From assembly GCF_901873445.1 (NCBI RefSeq), contig NZ_CABFLN010000030.1, positions 61,506 to 125,505 on the forward strand: 64,000 nucleotides of DNA, read 5' to 3'. The stretch's first letter is position 1; every line of letters begins with the position of its first letter. The notes under the pieces were generated by a model, which was not told the origin of the DNA, searched no databases, and worked only from the letters and a program-made list of their open reading frames with translations. Both the position numbers and the translations under genes were made by a program. Source of the DNA: Gemella haemolysans. GTDB lineage: Bacteria > Bacillota > Bacilli > Staphylococcales > Gemellaceae. This document shows, piece after piece, positions 31,057 to 41,261 of this stretch.

Positions 31057-33638
31057 GTTTGAGAGATATGTAAATTTTGAATTCTACTAAACCAGCTTTG
31101 AAGATTTATTTGAAGCCTATAGTTTGAGAGATATGTAAATTTTGAATTCTACTAAACTACGATACCATTTAAAATAAACGAAAGAAAGTTTGAGAGATAT
31201 GTAAATTTTGAATTCTACTAAACCAATGATGAACAATTTGGAATTACTATTCCGTTTGAGAGATATGTAAATTTTGAATTCTACTAAACACTGGATAACG
31301 GACTTGTTGTCGAACGTAAGTTTGAGAGATATGTAAATTTTGAATTCTACTAAACACAAATGAGTTATTCAATACAGGAGTTCGGTTTGAGAGATATGTA
31401 AATTTTGAATTCTACTAAACCGCTGTTATGTTTTGCGGTATATTTCGACGTTTGAGAGATATGTAAATTTTGAATTCTACTAAACGTAAACAAGTAAGAA
31501 ATAGTAAAGACCGCGTTTGAGAGATATGTAAATTTTGAATTCTACTAAACCGTGTTAGATCCTAAGACTATTAACGCTAAGTTTGAGAGATATGTAAATT
31601 TTGAATTCTACTAAACTGACCTGCCAAAACAAAACTTTATTGAAATGTTTGAGAGATATGTAAATTTTGAATTCTACTAAACAGAAAACAATAAAATTAC
31701 ACTCGATATTAAGTTTGAGAGATATGTAAATTTTGAATTCTACTAAACGATGCCCAGCTGTATAAGTTGTGTCCATTAGTTTGAGAGATATGTAAATTTT
31801 GAATTCTACTAAACTAATTGATATTATAAAATATTATGAGGACAGTTTGAGAGATATGTAAATTTTGAATTCTACTAAACTTATCCATGGAAATGATGAA
31901 GAACATAGTCGTTTGAGAGATATGTAAATTTTGAATTCTACTAAACGCATCCGTTGAACAAACTAATGGAAAATAGTTTGAGAGATATGTAAATTTTGAA
32001 TTCTACTAAACTAACTTCTCTTACAAGCTCCCAATCTCCCGTTTGAGAGATATGTAAATTTTGAATTCTACTAAACCACCTATTAAGGAACGTTTAAAAG
32101 CGTTAGTTTGAGAGATATGTAAATTTTGAATTCTACTAAACAAACATTTTGCTGAAGAACAACCTTTCTTGTTTGAGAGATATGTAAATTTTGAATTCTA
32201 CTAAACTTCTTCTACTACTTCGTTATCGTCTACTGGTTTGAGAGATATGTAAATTTTGAATTCTACTAAACGTTTGCTAATAAGGTAAATAAAGGCAATG
32301 AGTTTGAGAGATATGTAAATTTTGAATTCTACTAAACTAGGAAGTTTACAGAAAGTGAATACACTAAGTTTGAGAGATATGTAAATTTTGAATTCTACTA
32401 AACGAATATAGCTATATAAATGAGTTGCTTTTAGTTTGAGAGATATGTAAATTTTGAATTCTACTAAACCAATATATTTTCAAATGTATTGAACTGAAGT
32501 TTGAGAGATATGTAAATTTTGAATTCTACTAAACATCATAGTACTTAAACTGATTAGACACATCGTTTGAGAGATATGTAAATTTTGAATTCTACTAAAC
32601 TCATAGTAGATGAAGTAAATAAACATATTGTTTGAGAGATATGTAAATTTTGAATTCTACTAAACTTTTCATTAGACGATATTAATCATGTAACGTTTGA
32701 GAGATATGTAAATTTTGAATTCTACTAAACGTGGTCTAATTAATTGTCCTACTTGTCATAGTTTGAGAGATATGTAAATTTTGAATTCTACTAAACGATA
32801 TTTAATGGAGGAATAGCAATGACTAAGTTTGAGAGATATGTAAATTTTGAATTCTATTAAACATATTATGGTGTAAGAATTGAACCTTATGTGTTTGAGA
32901 GATATGTAAATTTTGAATTCTACTAAACGAGCAATAAAGTTTAATACCTTATTAGCTGTTTGAGAGATATGTAAATTTTGAATTCTACTAAATTTGGAGC
33001 TAGTAAAAGTAGTGTGTCTGATTGTTTGAGAGATATGTAAATTTTGAATTCTACTAAACTCGTGAAAGACTTAATTCAGTCAATGCGAAGTTTGAGAGAT
33101 ATGTAAATTTTGAATTCTACTAAACACTTAAAACTTGGGTTGAAAGTCAATTAGGGTTTGAGAGATATGTAAATTTTGAATTCTACTAAACGTATTGTCA
33201 GAAGCTGTTTTAAAGATGTATGTTTGAGAGATATGTAAATTTTGAATTCTACTAAACAAATATGAGAGATTAAGAGAAGAACAATTGTTTGAGAGATATG
33301 TAAATTTTGAATTCTACTAAACTATTTACTGGATGCAAATACCACAATATAAGTTTGAGAGATATGTAAATTTTGAATTCTACTAAACCGTTTTGTCTGT
33401 AACCCCCACACAGATAATGTTTGAGAGATATGTAAATTTTGAATTCTACTAAACCATGTGGTATGGACCTATGCCAGAACTTGAGTTTGAGAGATATGTA
33501 AATTTTGAATTCTACTAAACGATATCCTATAAGAAAGCTGGGGAACGCCCGTTTGAGAGATATGTAAATTTTGAATTCTACTAAACATAAGTTAAGAGAC
33601 GCTAAGTTATTGATTGTTTGAGAGATATGTAAATTTTG
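31057..33638 (+). CRISPR. Type II-A CRISPR array, 40 repeats / 39 spacers
   Basis: 36-base repeat beginning GTTTGAGAGATATG and ending TTCTACTAAAC, with spacers of 29 or 30 bases (15 of 29, 24 of 30). The leader lies at the left; the last repeat (33616) is truncated after 23 bases. Two internal variants are near the distal end: a C-to-T change in the repeat at 32827-32862 and a final T in the repeat at 32958-32993. Spacer 36 (33389-33418) and spacer 38 (33521-33550) match the prophage in this window. The minus-strand frames over the array are artefacts. Confidence 0.98.
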
Positions 33639-33647
33639 TGATTATTT

Positions 33648-33704
33648 AATAAGATTATTGATGAGATAACATTGAGTGTTATTTGATCGATAATCTTATT
33701 TTTG
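33648..33704 (+). terminator. Terminator after the CRISPR array
   Basis: Arms AATAAGATTAT (33648-33658) and ATAATCTTATT (33690-33700) are perfect complements with a second imperfect stem inside, followed by TTTT. It can end the pre-crRNA. Confidence 0.7.
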
Positions 33705-33746
33705 TTTACATAAACCTAGGTAACTAAAAAAGAAGATTCATAAAAA

Positions 33747-33782
33747 AAGCGTTCACGTTAATCTCAATAAACGTAAACGCTT
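33747..33782 (-). terminator. Terminator of ddl-murF
   Basis: Arms AAGCGTTcACGTT and AACGTaAACGCTT with one mismatch; on the minus strand a seven-T run follows. It ends transcription from murF. Confidence 0.8.
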
Positions 33783-33796
33783 GTTAATATTCTGTT

Positions 33797-35158
33797 TTAC
33801 TTCGCTATTTCTTCAATAATCGTTTCTAATTTCATTGAACGACTTGCTTTAAATAGGATAACTTCGTTTTTGTGTTTGTTATTTTTTAAATATTCACTAA
33901 CTTCAGCAGTAGTAGGGAAGTGTAGTGTTTTTATTTTGTCATTTTTAATTTGTTTAGTAATGTTTTCAGCTAGATCTCCAACGCTAATTACTAAATCTAT
34001 ATCGTTAGTATTGTTAGAGATATATTCACCAACTTCACCGTGATAGTTAACTTCATTTGGTCCAAGTTCGAACATGCTTCCTAATACTAATGTTTTATAA
34101 TCGAAGTCATCGAAACTACTTACGACATCTACTCCAGCTTTCATAGAAGTAGGGCTGGCATTATAAGCATCGTTAATAATTAGTGAGTCTTCTTTGTAAG
34201 GAATACTTTGCAGACGCATTCCTGTTATTTCTACAGTATTTTCTATAGCCTTGCGGATTTCCTCGTTAGTTAATCCAATTTTACTTGCGATAGCAGTTGC
34301 GAACATAATGTTGAATAGATTATGTTTTCCTTTTAATTTAGTGAAGTATTGCTCATCGCTTATGCTCAGTTTGAAATCAATCCTATCACGAGTAATAGTG
34401 TAGTTTTCCAAAATAATATCGTTATAGCTATTTTCACCACATGAAGTAGCATTAATATCTGATGAATCTACTAATGTTTTTAGAAGAATTTCATCTCCGT
34501 TATAAACGAAGTATCCGTCTTTTTTCATTCCGTTAGTAATTTCGAATTTAGCCTTAGCTATACCTTCACGTGATTTGAAGAATTCAATATGACTTTCACC
34601 GATATTAGTAATTACTGTATAATCTGGTTCAACCATCTTAGATAAGAAATCAAGTTGACCGAATCCATCAGCTCCCATTTCAAGAACAAGTATTTCACTA
34701 TCTTCTGGTGAAGCAAGAATAGTTAATGGCACACCAAGTTCGTTATTAAAGTTACCTTGTGTTTTGTGAACTTTATATTTTGTTGATAACACACTAGTAA
34801 TTATATCTTTTGTAGTAGTTTTACCATTACTACCTGTGATTGCGATGGTTTTAGCATTTAGGCTATCTAAGTAATGTTTTGCTAGAGTTTGAATAGCTTC
34901 GTAGCTATCATTAACATAGATAATGTTATTATCAGAAATGAAGTCATCTTTTAAAGATAAACTTGCTGCAGCACCTTTTTCAAAAGCACTTTCTATATAG
35001 TTGTGACCATCTATATTTTCACCTAAGAAAGGGATGAATAGATCCCCTTGTTTAACTTTTCTACTATCGATTGCTATACCAGTAATTTCTGTATCGTTTA
35101 TGATATTTACTTTTTTTGCATTTAATATTTTTTCTAAATCTTTAACTAAATATTTCAT
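33797..35158 (-). CDS. murF: UDP-N-acetylmuramoyl-tripeptide--D-alanyl-D-alanine ligase
   Basis: 453 residues. Mur ligase layout: N-terminal UDP-binding domain ('GIAIDSRKVKQGDLFIPF'), ATPase domain with P-loop 'ITGSNGKTTTKDI' near residue 108, and a C-terminal domain with 'NDAYNASPTSMKAGVD' and 'ELGPNEVNYHGEVG'. It adds D-Ala-D-Ala to the UDP-MurNAc tripeptide in the cytoplasm. It follows ddl, which makes its dipeptide substrate, with 8 bases between. Confidence 0.95.
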   Translation of the reverse strand: MKYLVKDLEKILNAKKVNIINDTEITGIAIDSRKVKQGDLFIPFLGENIDGHNYIESAFEKGAAASLSLKDDFISDNNIIYVNDSYEAIQTLAKHYLDSLNAKTIAITGSNGKTTTKDIITSVLSTKYKVHKTQGNFNNELGVPLTILASPEDSEILVLEMGADGFGQLDFLSKMVEPDYTVITNIGESHIEFFKSREGIAKAKFEITNGMKKDGYFVYNGDEILLKTLVDSSDINATSCGENSYNDIILENYTITRDRIDFKLSISDEQYFTKLKGKHNLFNIMFATAIASKIGLTNEEIRKAIENTVEITGMRLQSIPYKEDSLIINDAYNASPTSMKAGVDVVSSFDDFDYKTLVLGSMFELGPNEVNYHGEVGEYISNNTNDIDLVISVGDLAENITKQIKNDKIKTLHFPTTAEVSEYLKNNKHKNEVILFKASRSMKLETIIEEIAK

Positions 35159-35166
35159 GTCTTATC

Positions 35167-36234
35167 CTATTCTTCAGTTAATAAGTTTTTGCGATCTTCG
35201 TAACGCTCTATAGCTAACTTGAATAATTCTTCGATAATTTCAGAATAACTTACATTCATGTTTGCCCATAGTGAAGGGAACATTGAGAATGGTGTGAAAC
35301 CAGGCATTGTGTTTACTTCGTTAATGAAAATTTCTCCTTCTTTAGTGTAGAAGAAGTCAGCACGTACTAAACCAGAACCACTGATTGCACGGAAAGCAGT
35401 AGCTGCCATTTCTCTAAATTTAGGATATAGAGTAGTATCTACTGGTGCAGGAATATCCATACGTGATTGTCCATCAGTGTATTTAGTTTCATAATCGTAG
35501 AATTCTGTTGAAGAAATATTTACGATTTCACCTGGATCTGTGGTTTTTACTTCATTGTAACCAAGAACTGCAACTTCGATTTCTTTAGCTCCAACAGCAC
35601 CTTGTTCAACAACGATTTTTTTATCGAATTTAAGGGCTTCTTCGATACCTTTAACTAATTCAGCTTCATCGTTACAACGACTAATACCAACAGATGAACC
35701 TAAGTTTGCAGGTTTAACGAAAACAGGGTATTTAAGGTTTTCGCTGATTTCATTGATAATAGCTTCTTTTTTATTTTTCCATGTATACTCGATAAAGTGA
35801 ACATAAGGTAGTTGCGGTAAGCCGTAAGCAGCGAATAATTGTTTCATAACTACTTTATCCATACCTGCAGCACTTGAAAGTACGTTGTTACCTACATATG
35901 CTATATCCATAATTTCTAGTAAACCTTGGATTGTTCCATCTTCACCATTAGGTCCGTGAAGAACAGGGAAGACGATATCAAATTTACGTCCATCTTCAAA
36001 TAATAATCCACTGATGTCATTATCAAAATTTGAGAAAATAAGATCGTGTTGATCAGCTATTTCTGATGTAATTTGTTCGCCACGTGCCCAGTTTCCTTCT
36101 AATGAGATGAAGATAGGGAATACGTTGTATTTTTCTTTGTCAATTGCGTTAATAATTGATTTTGCTGTTAATAGTGAAATTGAGTGTTCAGCACTTTTTC
36201 CACCATAAATAATTCCAATATTTTGTTTTGTCAT
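35167..36234 (-). CDS. ddl: D-alanine--D-alanine ligase
   Basis: 355 residues, ATP-grasp fold. Visible motifs: 'GIIYGGKSAEHSISLLT' at the N-terminus, 'FPVLHGPNGEDGTIQGLLE', 'PVFVKPANLGSSVGISR', and 'INEVNTMPGFTPFSMFP' near the end. It makes D-Ala-D-Ala for MurF. AGGAG lies just upstream on the minus strand (36243-36247). Operon with murF. Confidence 0.95.
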   Translation of the reverse strand: MTKQNIGIIYGGKSAEHSISLLTAKSIINAIDKEKYNVFPIFISLEGNWARGEQITSEIADQHDLIFSNFDNDISGLLFEDGRKFDIVFPVLHGPNGEDGTIQGLLEIMDIAYVGNNVLSSAAGMDKVVMKQLFAAYGLPQLPYVHFIEYTWKNKKEAIINEISENLKYPVFVKPANLGSSVGISRCNDEAELVKGIEEALKFDKKIVVEQGAVGAKEIEVAVLGYNEVKTTDPGEIVNISSTEFYDYETKYTDGQSRMDIPAPVDTTLYPKFREMAATAFRAISGSGLVRADFFYTKEGEIFINEVNTMPGFTPFSMFPSLWANMNVSYSEIIEELFKLAIERYEDRKNLLTEE

Positions 36235-36360
36235 TTTTTAATCTCCTAAGAAATAAAATTGTTTTTGTCTTTAATTGAAATGTATAAATGTCGATTTACA
36301 CATGTGCTAAATTAGTAATGTTCATTATTTTATGAATACGATACAAAACTAACATACTTT

Positions 36361-36369
36361 ATTATATCA
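36361..36369 (-). promoter_or_regulatory. Promoter of ddl-murF (extended -10)
   Basis: Minus-strand TGATATAAT (extended -10), about 125 bases before ddl. The -35 is weak. The rest of 36235-36516 has no ORF. Confidence 0.55.
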
Positions 36370-36447
36370 TAAAAACTTAAAAGTAGAATAAATTTGTAAG
36401 ATATATAGAATAAATTTTTAAAAAAATTAAAATGTTTAGGAATAATA

Positions 36448-36505
36448 AAAAGAAGCTCAAAGATTTTTGATTTTATATTAATCAAATTAATCTTGTTGCT
36501 TCTTT
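36448..36505 (-). terminator. Terminator of uvrB
   Basis: On the minus strand, AAGAAGC...AAGATTaaTTTGATT pairs with AATCAAAaaTCTT..GCTTCTT around a short loop, and a T-rich run follows. Confidence 0.7.
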
Positions 36506-36516
36506 AAAATTACTGT

Positions 36517-38517
36517 CTAAAGCTTATACTTTTCTTTAAGTTCTGCAATCGTATCACGAAGTTTCGCAGCTTGTTCGAACTCAAATTTTTCTGCAGCGGC
36601 GAACATTTGTTGTTCTAGTTCTGCTAAGTGCTCTTCAATATTATCATCATTGATATTTGCACTTTCTTCAAGTTCAAGAATTTCATCATCTTTAACGACT
36701 TCTTTCTTAGCACTTATAGAATCACGAATATCTTTTATAATTGTTTGAGGAGTGATTCCGTGTTCTTCGTTGTATGCCATTTGAATTTCACGACGACGAT
36801 TTGTCTCATCAATCGCTTTTCTCATGCTTCGAGTAATATTATCTGCATACATGATTACTCGACCATTTGCATTACGAGCTGCACGACCGATTGTTTGAAG
36901 AAGAGCTTTATCTCCACGTAAAAATCCTTCTTTATCAGCATCCAAAATAGCTACAAGCGACACTTCAGGAATATCTAATCCTTCACGTAATAGGTTAATT
37001 CCAATAAGAATATCGAATTTACCAAGACGAAGATTTCTAATTATTTCAGTACGTTCTAAAGTTTTTATATCTGAATGAAGATATTCTACTTTTAGACCAT
37101 TCTCTTTCAGATAAGCAGTAAGAGACTCTGCCATCTTCTTAGTTAGAGTAGTTATTAGAACACGTTCTCCTTTAGCTATAATCTTCTCAGCTTCTTTAGT
37201 TATATCGAAGACTTGATCGCTAACTGGACGAATATCGATAATTGGATCTAGTAGACCAGTAGGACGAATAATTTGTTCAGTAATTTTAGTACTATGCTCT
37301 AATTCGAAGTCTCCAGGAGTAGCTGATACGAAAATAGCTTGGTTTAATTTCTTCTCGAATTCTTCGAAGTTTAAAGGTCGGTTATCCAGAGCTGTAGGTA
37401 ATCTAAATCCATAATCAACAAGAACTTGTTTACGAGCTCTATCTCCGTTAAACATACCACGAACTTGAGGAAGAGTAACGTGTGATTCATCAACTACAAG
37501 CAACCAATCATCAGGGAAATAGTCTAGTAAAGTATAAGGTGTACTACCAGGTTCACGAAGTGTAAGATGAAGAGAGTAGTTCTCTATCCCTGAACAGAAT
37601 CCCATTTCTTCCATCATTTCAAGGTCATAGTTAGTACGTTGTTCAAGGCGTTGAGCTTCTAGAAGTTTGTTTTCCATATTAAGAACTTTTAATCTTTCTT
37701 CTAATTCTGCTCGAATCCTTTTAATTGCTTCTTTAGTTTTTTCATCACCTGCTACGAAGTGACTGGCAGGGTAAATTGCAATATGTTCAAGTTCGCTTAG
37801 TACTTCACCGGTAAGTGGATTAATTTCACGAATACGATCTATTTCATCTCCAAACATTTCTACACGAACCGAATTTTCACTGCGAGATGCCGGGAAAATC
37901 TCAATAACATCACCACGAACTCTAAAAGTACCACGAGTAAACTCAATATCATTTCTCACATATTGAATGCTGATTAGTTTTTCCATTATTTTATTACGAT
38001 TAATTTCATCTCCAACTCGTAATGATAGCACTAGAGAAGAATATTCTTCTGGAGACCCTAAACCATATATACAGCTAACACTTGAAACTATAATTACATC
38101 ATCACGATCAAATAAAGATGATGTTGCACTGTGTCGAAGTTTATCAATTTCATCGTTCACAGAAGAATCTTTTTCTATATAAGTATCCGTTGATGGAACA
38201 TATGCTTCTGGTTGGAAGTAATCATAGTATGAAACGAAATACTCAACTCGGTTATTCGGGAAAAACTCTTTAAGCTCATTGTAAAGTTGCCCTGCTAGTG
38301 TCTTGTTGTGGGCAAGAACTAGGGTAGGTTTGCCTACATTTTTCACGATGTTAGCTATAGTGAAAGTTTTACCAGTACCTGTAGCTCCAAGTAAAGTTTG
38401 ATATTTTTCTCCATTATTTAAACCCTCAGTAAGTTCGGCAATTGCATTCACCTGATCACCTTTCGGTTCGTACTTACTCTGAAGATCAAAATCTACATGT
38501 AATCTATTAATTTCCAA
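36517..38517 (-). CDS. uvrB: Excinuclease ABC subunit B
   Basis: About 666 residues. Helicase motifs: Walker A '[16 protein letters not shown]', the beta-hairpin region '[16 protein letters not shown]', '[17 protein letters not shown]', and motif VI '[16 protein letters not shown]'. The C-terminal UVR domain ('[19 protein letters not shown]') binds UvrC. The frame is open further upstream, but TTG 38517 gives the family's usual '[16 protein letters not shown]' start and has AGGAG at 38526-38530. It scans DNA damage with UvrA and UvrC; uvrA is not adjacent here. Confidence 0.95.
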   Translation of the reverse strand: MEINRLHVDFDLQSKYEPKGDQVNAIAELTEGLNNGEKYQTLLGATGTGKTFTIANIVKNVGKPTLVLAHNKTLAGQLYNELKEFFPNNRVEYFVSYYDYFQPEAYVPSTDTYIEKDSSVNDEIDKLRHSATSSLFDRDDVIIVSSVSCIYGLGSPEEYSSLVLSLRVGDEINRNKIMEKLISIQYVRNDIEFTRGTFRVRGDVIEIFPASRSENSVRVEMFGDEIDRIREINPLTGEVLSELEHIAIYPASHFVAGDEKTKEAIKRIRAELEERLKVLNMENKLLEAQRLEQRTNYDLEMMEEMGFCSGIENYSLHLTLREPGSTPYTLLDYFPDDWLLVVDESHVTLPQVRGMFNGDRARKQVLVDYGFRLPTALDNRPLNFEEFEKKLNQAIFVSATPGDFELEHSTKITEQIIRPTGLLDPIIDIRPVSDQVFDITKEAEKIIAKGERVLITTLTKKMAESLTAYLKENGLKVEYLHSDIKTLERTEIIRNLRLGKFDILIGINLLREGLDIPEVSLVAILDADKEGFLRGDKALLQTIGRAARNANGRVIMYADNITRSMRKAIDETNRRREIQMAYNEEHGITPQTIIKDIRDSISAKKEVVKDDEILELEESANINDDNIEEHLAELEQQMFAAAEKFEFEQAAKLRDTIAELKEKYKL

Positions 38518-38802
38518 AAAATCCACTCCTTTTTTAATAGTAGTATTGTGAGTAATATCATAAAAGGTAAAGTAACTCACACAAAAGGTTAATTAATTCT
38601 TTCTATAACATTATAATATAGATAGGAGAATAGTGGAAGAAAAAGTAATCAGTATTTAAATGTTAAAATTGTTTATATTTGTAATAATAGTTATTAAGAA
38701 ATTACTCATAAAACACTTTATATCAATGGAAATAGATGATATTAGTATGATATAATATTGTTATAGGAGATTGTAATTAAACACAATGGGAGGTGTATAA
38801 TT
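38518..38802. promoter_or_regulatory. Divergent promoters of uvrB and the Rpn-type gene
   Basis: Minus strand: TATAAT at 38610-38615 with TTCCAC 17 bases upstream, for uvrB. Plus strand: extended -10 TATGATATAAT (38746-38756) for the gene at 38803, whose ribosome site is GGGAGG (38789-38794). No ORF in the gap. Confidence 0.55.
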
Positions 38803-39747
38803 ATGAAAAAAGTTAGACATGAACATGTAAAACCAACTGAAGATTTAGTAGCTAAGAAAATATTCTCTAATACAGAGATAACATCAGCTTTCATTAGTGA
38901 TATACTAGGACTATCGGTTAAATGTTCAAAAATATTAGATGGAACTCAAATTCATTCTAGTTTCGAAGACGAGATATTACTGTATAATACATCTTTGGAT
39001 GTTCTTGCTGAATTAGATGATGGTACTCAAGTTATTATAGAAATACAGGTAGCTAAGCAGTTAGAATTTTTAAAAAGATTATGGGTGTATATATGTAATC
39101 AAGTATCAAAAAATATGGATACAATAAGATTACAACTAGGTAGAACTAGTCCTATATATTCAGAGTTAATACCAGTTTATTCAGTTTCGATTTTAGAAAA
39201 AAATTATTTTGACGATGATAGAGCAATAAGAAGTTTCAGTCTAAGAGATGATGATACAAATAAACAGCTAAAAGTCGATGTAAAAGGAATACAAGAAAAA
39301 AGAAATTTAATAACTATGGCATTTCTAGAACTGAGTAAATACAATCCTGATATCAGAGAAAACTATAATAAAAAACGTTGGTTAGAATTATTCTCTAATC
39401 AGCCATTCACTCAAAGTCAGGATGAAATAATTGAAAGTGCTGATAGTTTGATGGAATATAAAAATTGGAGTGAGGAGGAGAAAGCTATGTATGATGAAAA
39501 AATAAGGAAGTATGATGCATATATAGACGCATTACAATATAAGTTTGTAGAAGGACTAGAGTTAGGACGAAATGAAGGAATAGAAAGAGGACTAGAACAA
39601 GGAATAGAAAAAGGCCGTAGTGAAGAGAGAAATAATTCAATAGCGCGATTTATCAAATATGTGAAACTAGGAGTAATCTCAAAAAAAGATGCATGCCAAG
39701 ATTTGGGGTTAACAGAAAAAGAGTTAGATAAATATCTACAGGCTTAA
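38803..39747 (+). CDS. Rpn-family recombination-promoting nuclease (PD-(D/E)XK; YhgA-like transposase family)
   Basis: 314 residues. The nuclease core is near residues 60-95: 'LDVLAELDDGTQVIIEIQVAK' supplies the Asp and ExQ(K) positions of PD-(D/E)XK enzymes. A helical middle follows, then a 'GIERGLEQGIEKGRSEE' repeat stretch and a conserved end '..YVKLGVISKKDACQDLGLTEKELDKYLQA' (in part). Rpn proteins are DNA nucleases linked to RecA-independent recombination and defence. A copy of the 3' end follows at 39803. Confidence 0.8.
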   Translation: MKKVRHEHVKPTEDLVAKKIFSNTEITSAFISDILGLSVKCSKILDGTQIHSSFEDEILLYNTSLDVLAELDDGTQVIIEIQVAKQLEFLKRLWVYICNQVSKNMDTIRLQLGRTSPIYSELIPVYSVSILEKNYFDDDRAIRSFSLRDDDTNKQLKVDVKGIQEKRNLITMAFLELSKYNPDIRENYNKKRWLELFSNQPFTQSQDEIIESADSLMEYKNWSEEEKAMYDEKIRKYDAYIDALQYKFVEGLELGRNEGIERGLEQGIEKGRSEERNNSIARFIKYVKLGVISKKDACQDLGLTEKELDKYLQA

Positions 39748-39802
39748 TTAAGATTTCAGGTTTTAAAAAGATGTTCGCTGAAAATGAGGTGAATTAGAGA
39801 AG

Positions 39803-40051
39803 ATGTATGATGAAAAGACAAGGAAGTATGATGCATATATAGACGCATTACAATATAAGTTTGTAGAAGGACTAGAGTTAGGACGAAATGAAGGAATAGA
39901 AAAAGGAATAGAAAAAGGTCGTAGTGAAGAGAGAAATAATTCAATAGCGCGATTTATCAAATATGTAAAACTAGGAGTAATTTCAAAAAAAGATGCCTGC
40001 CAAGATTTAGGCTTAACAGAAAAAGAGTTAGATAAATATCTACAGGCTTAA
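39803..40051 (+). pseudogene. Duplicated 3' end of the Rpn-family gene
   Basis: 82 codons from an internal ATG, almost identical to residues ~230-314 of the preceding protein, differing mainly by loss of a four-residue repeat unit (GIERGLEQ region) and a few silent changes. The 50 bases before it are unrelated to the upstream gene. It looks like the remnant of a second Rpn gene or a partial tandem duplication; a small-protein product is possible, since Rpn C-termini can be expressed on their own. Confidence 0.65.
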
Positions 40052-40093
40052 TTAAGATTTGTAATTTAGTATTTCTAAAAATGTATACAACAA

Positions 40094-40155
40094 CTGAGAG
40101 TGATATTGAATCATAGTTTGAATAAACGGATTCTAAATTATTGCTCTCATTTTTC
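40094..40155 (+). terminator. Probable terminator after the Rpn cluster
   Basis: TGAGAG (about 40094) and CTCTCA (about 40144) flank an imperfect long stem, followed by TTTTT. The remaining part of 40052-40347 holds a weak promoter (TTGAAT 40301-40306, TATAGT 40323-40328) for the next gene and no ORF. Confidence 0.5.
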
Positions 40156-40347
40156 TATTTTATGGGAATATAGCTTCTAAATATGAAGAGGGAGATTTCT
40201 TATTATTTATATTATAATTGAAACTTTACATTAATAAATCTTGAATAGTGTAATTAATACTATATTTTAAAACATTTCTACTATATTTTATTTTGTTTTT
40301 TTGAATGTATATGTTAAGATAGTATAGTATGAAAAAAGGAGGAAGTA

Positions 40348-41247
40348 ATGGATACACAAAAAATTATATATACTTCACCGAAAAGTGAAAGAATCGATAA
40401 ATTTTTACAACAAGAATTAACAGATGTTTCTAGAACAAATATCCAGAACTTAATTTCTGAAGGTTATATCAAAGTAGATGGAAATAATATTAAAACAAAT
40501 TTTAAATTAAAAGAAGGTAATATTATTACTATTGAATACAAGGAACCTGAAGAATTAGATGTTGTAAAACAAGATATTCCAATTGATATTGTATATGAAG
40601 ACGATGATTTAATTATCGTAAATAAAGCTAAAGGTATGGTTGTTCACCCATCAGTAGGACACAAAGATGGAACATTAGTAAATGCCTTATTATTCCACAG
40701 TGAACTTTCAAGTATCAATGGTACTATTAGACCTGGTATTGTTCACAGAATTGATAAAGATACTTCAGGTTTATTAATCGTTGCAAAAAATGATAAAGCA
40801 CACGTCAAATTATCTGAGATGATTGCGAATAAAGATGTTAAGAGAAAATATTATGCTCTTGTTCATGGTAGTATTAAACATGACTACGGAACAATTGATG
40901 CTCCAATAGCTCGTAATCCAAAAGAACGTAAAGAAATGGCTGTTATCGATGAAGGGAAACCATCTATTACACACTTTAAAGTAGTAGAGAGATTTGAGAA
41001 ATATACACTTATCGAATGTGAATTAGAAACTGGACGTACTCACCAAATCAGAGTGCATATGAAATACATCAACCACCCATTAGTAGGCGATCCAGTCTAT
41101 GGGCCGAGAAAAACATTAAATACTAATGGACAAGCATTACATTCAAAAAGTATCGAATTCAACCATCCAATTACAGGAGAACATTTATATTTTGAAACAA
41201 AAATTCCTGAGTATATGGTTGAGACTATGTCTAAATTAGATAAATAG
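40348..41247 (+). CDS. RluD-family 23S rRNA pseudouridine synthase
   Basis: 299 residues. N-terminal S4 RNA-binding domain ('RIDKFLQQELTDVSRTNIQN') and the catalytic motif 'GIVHRIDKDTSGLLIVAK' with the active Asp, then 'LETGRTHQIRVHMKYINHPL' and 'GDPVYGPRK'. It isomerises uridines in 23S rRNA (helix 69 if RluD itself). AGGAGG precedes ATG 40348. Confidence 0.92.
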   Translation: MDTQKIIYTSPKSERIDKFLQQELTDVSRTNIQNLISEGYIKVDGNNIKTNFKLKEGNIITIEYKEPEELDVVKQDIPIDIVYEDDDLIIVNKAKGMVVHPSVGHKDGTLVNALLFHSELSSINGTIRPGIVHRIDKDTSGLLIVAKNDKAHVKLSEMIANKDVKRKYYALVHGSIKHDYGTIDAPIARNPKERKEMAVIDEGKPSITHFKVVERFEKYTLIECELETGRTHQIRVHMKYINHPLVGDPVYGPRKTLNTNGQALHSKSIEFNHPITGEHLYFETKIPEYMVETMSKLDK

Positions 41248-41261
41248 TATAAAGTATAATA

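Noticed and set aside
31117-31776. Minus-strand frames with a repeated KIYISLK peptide over the CRISPR array
   Set aside because: They are translations of the repeat; the periodic peptide has no coding support.
38518-38580. N-terminal extension of UvrB to ATG 38580
   Set aside because: The extra residues are not part of UvrB and precede the AGGAG that serves TTG 38517.
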